A stretch of DNA of 64,000 nucleotides from Staphylococcus rostri (lineage in GTDB: Bacteria > Bacillota > Bacilli > Staphylococcales > Staphylococcaceae). The stretch is taken from assembly GCF_002902145.1 (NCBI RefSeq), contig NZ_PPRF01000040.1:1-64000 (forward strand). Reading direction: 5' to 3'. The position numbers were made by a program, and so were the translations under genes. The notes under the pieces are model-generated. The model was not told where the DNA came from. It searched no databases and worked only from the letters and a program-made list of their open reading frames with translations. Below are positions 60,071-64,000 of the stretch, in pieces (the first letter of the stretch is position 1; each line of letters opens with the position of its first letter).

Positions 60071-60149
60071 CACTTTCATTCAAGCGAATATTTGAATAAC
60101 AATCAAAATTGCGTTATATTATAATCAAGTGAATACTTGAATGAAAGTG
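60071..60149 (+). promoter_or_regulatory. cadC promoter with two CadC-type operators
   Basis: TTGAAT (60092-60097), 17 bases, TATATT (60115-60120). A left operator ATTCAA-N8-TTGAAT covers the -35 (60078-60097), and a right operator TCAAGT-GAAT-ACTTGA (60125-60140) lies downstream of the -10. The outer parts form a perfect 14-base inverted repeat, CACTTTCATTCAAG (60071-60084) and CTTGAATGAAAGTG (60136-60149). Confidence 0.75.
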
Positions 60150-60159
60150 GGTGATAGTT

Positions 60160-60534
60160 ATGGCTCAAGATCCAATGGGATGTGATGCATTTTTCATTGA
60201 TGAGCAACATGTGCGCGAGGCGAAAGAAACATTGGCGCAAACAAATATTGAAAGTGTGAGTTTGATGTTTAAAAGCATTGCCGACATCAATCGTGCCAAA
60301 ATAACGTATTTATTATGCGTGCATGATGAGTTATGTGTTTGTGACTTGGCAGAAATCTTACATTTAACCGTTGCGAATACATCGCATCATTTACGTTTGC
60401 TATATAAAAATGGTGTGGTTACTTATCGCAAAGAAGGTAAACGTGCATTTTATCGTATTTATGATGAACATATTCGTCAAATTATGATGATTTCAATTGC
60501 ACATAAAGAAGAGGTGGTTAGCGATGACGAATAA
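60160..60534 (+). CDS. cadC: ArsR/SmtB-family metal repressor CadC
   Basis: CadC leaves its operator when it binds Cd, Pb or Zn. The 124-residue winged helix matches plasmid pI258 CadC closely, including ELCVCDLAEIL with the C-x-C pair. The N-terminal arm has C8 in MGCDAFFID, but the second arm cysteine of pI258 CadC (EIFC) is Phe here, so one ligand of the alpha-3N site is missing. The alpha-5 ligands in DEHIRQIMMISIAHKEE are kept. ATG 60160 is preferred to GTG 60151. Its end overlaps cadA by 11 bases. Confidence 0.93.
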   Translation: MAQDPMGCDAFFIDEQHVREAKETLAQTNIESVSLMFKSIADINRAKITYLLCVHDELCVCDLAEILHLTVANTSHHLRLLYKNGVVTYRKEGKRAFYRIYDEHIRQIMMISIAHKEEVVSDDE

Positions 60535-62674
60535 GCAAACAACGTATCGTGTAGAGGGTATGTCATGTGCCAACTGTGCTGCAAAATTTGAACGTAATGT
60601 TGCGGCATTGCCATCCGTAGAATCAGCAACTGTTAATTTCGGGGCATCCAAAATTTATGTTACAGGAACGCCAACGCTAAAAGAGATTGAAGCAGCAGGT
60701 GCGTTTGAAAATATTTCTGTTTTTGATGATCAAGCCCCAAAAGTTAAACAACAAGATGAAAAAGAGGGTCATGAACCACAAACAATATTTGAAAAACTAA
60801 AACATTTTCTTGAGAATAATCAGTCATTATGGTTTGCGACATTATTAATTGTATTTGGCTATATATCACAGGTTTTATATGGTTCGGACGCAATACTTAC
60901 GCCGTTATTATTTGCCAGTGCTGTTGTAATCAGTGGCATGACGCTGATTAAAGAAGGGCTTAGAAACTTATTCCATTTTGAATTCGATATGCGAACATTG
61001 ATGACGATTGCCGTTATTGGTGGTATGTTGATTGGCGAATGGGGAGAAGTGGCCGTTGTTGTGGTTTTATTTGCGTTAAGTGAAGCGTTAGAAGAATTTT
61101 CAATGCATAAAGCACGTGATGCAATGGCGTCATTGATGACGATTGCTCCCGATACAGCAACTGTGTTACGTGACGGTAAGCATGTTGAATTACCAGTTGA
61201 AGATGTCAGCGTTGGCGATGTGTTATATGTCAAAGCTGGACAAAAAATTGCGTTAGATGGTGTTGTGCAATCAGGTCATGCGACTGTGAATCAAGCTGCG
61301 ATTACAGGTGAGTCCATTCCGGTTGAAAAAGTGATTGGCGATGAAGTATATGCGGGCACGTTAAATCATGATGGATTGTTAGAAATTGAAGTGACGAAAG
61401 GTGCAGCTGATACAACGATTGCGAAAGTGATTGAAATGGTGGAAGCAGCACAACTCAATAAAGCACCTGCACAAGCATTTATCGAGCGTTTTGCGCAGTA
61501 TTATACACCATTAATTATGCTCATAGCGGTAGGCGTTGCTGTGATACCGCCTTTAGTAACGGGTGGCGATTGGTACGATTGGATTTACCAAGGTCTGTCC
61601 GTACTTGTGGTCGGTTGTCCGTGTGCGTTAATTATTTCAACGCCTATTTCAATTGTATCGAGTATTAGTACTGCTGCGAAAAATGGTGTACTCATTAAAG
61701 GCGGCATTCATTTAGAACAGATGAGCAAAATTAAAACGATGGCATTTGATAAAACAGGTACATTGACCATGGGAGAACCGAGTGTTGTGGATGTTATAAA
61801 CTTAACAGCACAACAAGATGAAGAAGCGGTGTTGGCACGTGCTGCTGCATTAGAACATACGACGCAACATCCGCTTGCTCGAGCGATTGTCAACTATGTA
61901 GAAACGCAAAATATTTCGTATAATGTAACGTTGGATCACGTACAAAGTATGACTGGACAAGGTATCCAAGGTACGTTTGGCGAACATACGATGACGATAG
62001 GACAGCCTCAATTATTCGAAGCTAGCTTAACAGCACATGTGCGTCAATTAGTCGAAACACAGCAACAACAAGGGCGCACAGTTGTATTGGTTATGGAAGA
62101 TGAAATGCTTAAATTATTAATTGCGCTACAGGATAAAGTACGCCCACAATCTAAAAAAGTCATTGCGCAGTTAGCAGATTTAGGTGTCACATGCCGTGTT
62201 ATGTTAACAGGTGATAACACATTTACTGCGAATACGATAGGTGAAGAAGTCGGTATTACAGATGTATACGCGAACTTGATGCCAGAAGATAAATTGACGT
62301 ATATTGAACGTCTTGCCGAATCACAGTCTGTCGCAATGGTGGGTGACGGTGTTAACGATGCACCCGCACTGGCGCGTGCAGATGTCGGTATTGCGATGGG
62401 TGGTGCAAGTACGGATACAGCGCTCGAAACGGCAGATATTGCATTGCTCAGTGATGATATGTCAAAATTACCGTATGCGATACGTTTAAGTCGTCTAACA
62501 ATGCGTACGATTAAGTGGAATATTGCGATTGCACTTGGTCTTAAAATAATTGCATTGTTGCTCGTTATTCCAGGATGGCTTACATTATGGATTGCGATTA
62601 TGTCTGATATGGGTGCGACAATTCTTGTTACACTGAATGCGATGCGTCTTTTATACGTTAAAGATGTGTCCTAA
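60524..62674 (+). CDS. cadA: Cadmium/zinc-transporting P-type ATPase CadA
   Basis: CadA exports Cd, Zn and Pb. ATG 60524 gives 716 residues, against ~727 for pI258 CadA. One HMA domain carries GMSCANC (C15, C18), with no separate His-rich segment. The actuator has TGES, the membrane motif is GCPCAL, the phosphorylation site is FDKTGTLTMG, and TQHPLARAI and GDGVNDAPAL follow. The C-terminal helices end with the PGWLTLWIAIMSDMGATILV block. Translation is coupled to cadC by the overlap. The unit lies between rny and ymdB, usually neighbours, so it was probably inserted. Confidence 0.95.
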   Translation: MTNKQTTYRVEGMSCANCAAKFERNVAALPSVESATVNFGASKIYVTGTPTLKEIEAAGAFENISVFDDQAPKVKQQDEKEGHEPQTIFEKLKHFLENNQSLWFATLLIVFGYISQVLYGSDAILTPLLFASAVVISGMTLIKEGLRNLFHFEFDMRTLMTIAVIGGMLIGEWGEVAVVVVLFALSEALEEFSMHKARDAMASLMTIAPDTATVLRDGKHVELPVEDVSVGDVLYVKAGQKIALDGVVQSGHATVNQAAITGESIPVEKVIGDEVYAGTLNHDGLLEIEVTKGAADTTIAKVIEMVEAAQLNKAPAQAFIERFAQYYTPLIMLIAVGVAVIPPLVTGGDWYDWIYQGLSVLVVGCPCALIISTPISIVSSISTAAKNGVLIKGGIHLEQMSKIKTMAFDKTGTLTMGEPSVVDVINLTAQQDEEAVLARAAALEHTTQHPLARAIVNYVETQNISYNVTLDHVQSMTGQGIQGTFGEHTMTIGQPQLFEASLTAHVRQLVETQQQQGRTVVLVMEDEMLKLLIALQDKVRPQSKKVIAQLADLGVTCRVMLTGDNTFTANTIGEEVGITDVYANLMPEDKLTYIERLAESQSVAMVGDGVNDAPALARADVGIAMGGASTDTALETADIALLSDDMSKLPYAIRLSRLTMRTIKWNIAIALGLKIIALLLVIPGWLTLWIAIMSDMGATILVTLNAMRLLYVKDVS

Positions 62675-62739
62675 CATTGACATCACATATGAGCACGCTA
62701 AAATATATAAGAGAGTATTTTGATCGTAGGCAATCAAAC

Positions 62740-62912
62740 TGAAGTTGGGACATTCATAGGAACATTTAAATTCAATTTGAGATTTCATATAGTAGGCAGT
62801 AGCTGACTGGTATGAAAATGCGCTTTGACAAGCTTTTTTACACCTAGTCAGCCTTGCCGGGGTGGGACAACGGAATCTTTTTTGATAAATGAGATGCCTG
62901 TCCCACTCCCAT
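62740..62912. repeat. Best-preserved copy of the TGGGACA intergenic repeat
   Basis: It starts GTTGGGACAT, contains GGCAGTAGCTGACTGGTATG and GACAAGCTTTTTTACACC, then GGGGTGGGACA (62859-62869), complementary with one bulge to TGTCCCACTCCC (62899-62910). It may end cadA transcription. It fills the gap before ymdB. Confidence 0.75.
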
Positions 62913-62953
62913 GTTTAGATTGCCTATGTCAATGAATAGAGAGGACATAGCGG

Positions 62954-63766
62954 ATGAGAATATTATTTATTGGAGATATCGTAGGCAAGGTTGGTCGACA
63001 AGCGATTTCGGATTATTTGTCTCAGCTAAAGCAACATTATCGTCCAACAGTAACGATTGTAAATGCTGAAAACGCAGCACATGGGAAAGGGATTACTGAA
63101 AAGATTTATAAAGAATTGTTGCGTGAAGGTGTCGACTTTATGACGATGGGGAACCATACATACGGGCAGCGTCAAATATATGAGTTTATTGATGATGCCA
63201 CACGCATGGTACGACCTGCGAACTTTCCAGATGAAGCACCAGGCATAGGTATGCGCATTATTCAACTGAATGATAAAAAATTAGCAGTTATTAATTTACA
63301 AGGCCGTGCGTTTATGCAAGATATTGATGACCCGTTCAAAAAAGCGGACCAGTTGATTAAAGAAGCACAAGCAGAAGCGGACTATATTTTTGTCGATTTT
63401 CATGCTGAAACGACGTCCGAAAAGAATGCGATGGGTTGGTATTTAGATGGCCGTGTAGGTGCGGTTGTAGGAACACATACACATATTCAAACATCTGATG
63501 AACGTATTTTGCCACAAGGTACGGCGTATATTACAGATGTCGGGATGACGGGCTATTATGACGGTATACTCGGTATTAACCGCGATGAAGTGATTGAGCG
63601 CTTTATTACGAGCTTACCACAACGCCATGTCGTGCCTGATGAAGGACGTAGTGTATTATCAGGTGTCTTTGTAGAGTTGAGACCTGACGGGACTGCGAAA
63701 CATATTGAGCGTATTTTAATAAATGAAGATCATCCAGAGATTGGTACAAAAGCATTTAGAAATTAA
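62954..63766 (+). CDS. ymdB: YmdB-family metallophosphoesterase
   Basis: YmdB-type enzymes hydrolyse 2',3'-cyclic nucleotides in Bacillus and influence biofilm and motility. The 270-residue protein has the dinuclear metal motifs: FIGDIVGKVG (Asp8), VNAENAAHGKG, TMGNHTYGQ, DFHAETTSEK and VVGTHTHIQTSD. GAGAGGA precedes ATG 62954. It normally follows rny directly. Confidence 0.95.
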   Translation: MRILFIGDIVGKVGRQAISDYLSQLKQHYRPTVTIVNAENAAHGKGITEKIYKELLREGVDFMTMGNHTYGQRQIYEFIDDATRMVRPANFPDEAPGIGMRIIQLNDKKLAVINLQGRAFMQDIDDPFKKADQLIKEAQAEADYIFVDFHAETTSEKNAMGWYLDGRVGAVVGTHTHIQTSDERILPQGTAYITDVGMTGYYDGILGINRDEVIERFITSLPQRHVVPDEGRSVLSGVFVELRPDGTAKHIERILINEDHPEIGTKAFRN

Positions 63767-63837
63767 GTAGAACCAGCGTGATGCGTAAAATAGCTTTTTA
63801 TTTTATCGAATCACGAAGTTGTGTCGAAAATTCTGCT

Positions 63838-63877
63838 TTTAGGACACCAGTGCACCAATTGATTGTGAGCCAGTTCA
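63838..63877. repeat. Short degenerate repeat copy after ymdB
   Basis: CCAGTGCACCAATTGATTGTG resembles CCAGTGCTTAAATTGATTGTG at 29262-29282, in the left half of that repeat. Confidence 0.5.
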
Positions 63878-63906
63878 GTATCGTCCATTAGTATGATTTT
63901 TTGTAA

Positions 63907-63942
63907 AACCCACTATTTTATTGCACATATAGTGGGTTATTT
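63907..63942 (+). terminator. Terminator after ymdB
   Basis: AACCCACTAT (63907-63916) pairs with ATAGTGGGTT (63929-63938), followed by ATTTTG. The T-run is short. Confidence 0.6.
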
Positions 63943-63986
63943 TGATATGATAAACAATGAAGTTAAACGTGTAGGAGGCTAAACGA

Positions 63987-64000
63987 ATGAAATCTCAAAT
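63987..64000 (+). CDS. Start of the next gene (partial), probably 2-oxoacid:ferredoxin oxidoreductase alpha subunit
   Basis: Only ATG AAA TCT CAA is visible, behind a good TAGGAGG at 63972-63978. The encoded MKSQ and the position after ymdB fit the korA-like gene of other staphylococci (synteny from memory). The identity cannot be proved from 14 bases. Confidence 0.4.

Noticed and set aside
1-64000. CRISPR arrays, tRNA or rRNA genes, intact IS elements or prophage
   Set aside because: I looked for regular spaced repeats, tRNA-like cloverleafs, transposase motifs and phage genes and found none.

Overview
The window is a 64 kb stretch of a low-GC Firmicutes chromosome, and its gene order is the conserved Staphylococcus core: yfhO / rbgA-rnhB / sucCD / dprA-topA-trmFO-xerC-hslVU-codY / rpsB-tsf-pyrH-frr / uppS-cdsA-dxr-rseP-proS-polC / rimP-nusA-ylxR-L7Ae-infB-rbfA-truB-ribF-rpsO-pnp / rnjB-ftsK-gntR-M16 pair-ymfI-DUF3388-rodZ-like-pgsA-cinA-recA-rny-ymdB. 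Protein sequences (for example RNase J2, FtsK, Frr, RbfA, CodY) read as close but clearly diverged relatives of S. aureus proteins, so a non-aureus Staphylococcus is the best reading. The species is not resolved. No rRNA, tRNA, CRISPR array or intact IS element was seen.

Layout. (1) 1-2.5 kb: yfhO on the minus strand, apparently cut short where its 3' end runs into a staphylococcal TGGGACA-type intergenic repeat. (2) 2.5-6.9 kb: an accessory metal/redox module placed between yfhO and rbgA. It holds a P-type ATPase whose membrane motif is Cys-Pro-Gly instead of Cys-Pro-Cys, a separate CPSC metallochaperone, an 89-residue shortened relative of the ScdA/Ric di-iron repair protein, and an FNR-like (FLP-type) regulator with exactly two cysteines. 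A perfect TTGATACGTATCAA box lies upstream, and a flavodoxin-like quinone reductase follows. (3) 7-29 kb: ribosome assembly, TCA cycle, DNA topology and recombination, protein quality control, nutrient sensing, translation and lipid/isoprenoid genes. (4) 29-44 kb: polC, the NusA-IF2 operon, tRNA/FAD genes, rpsO and pnp. (5) 43.8-45 kb: a scar with a degenerate second copy of the pnp 3' end, an orphan DUF6088 (AbiEi-like) gene with an operator-like palindrome over its promoter, and a possible toxin remnant. (6) 45-60 kb: rnjB to rny. (7) 60-62.7 kb: a cadC-cadA Cd/Zn efflux operon inserted between rny and ymdB. (8) ymdB and the first codons of the next gene.

How the genes work together. Most of the window is housekeeping transcribed left to right in short operons, with several structured leaders (xerC, rpsB, pyrH, rimP-nusA, rpsO) and recognisable DNA sites (cre-like site in the sucC promoter, LexA box before recA, CadC operators). 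The accessory content is concentrated at three places in the core order: yfhO|rbgA, pnp|rnjB and rny|ymdB. Two of these carry metal-transport ATPases with their own metal- or redox-type regulators. The candidate novel system is the module at 2.87-6.07 kb.
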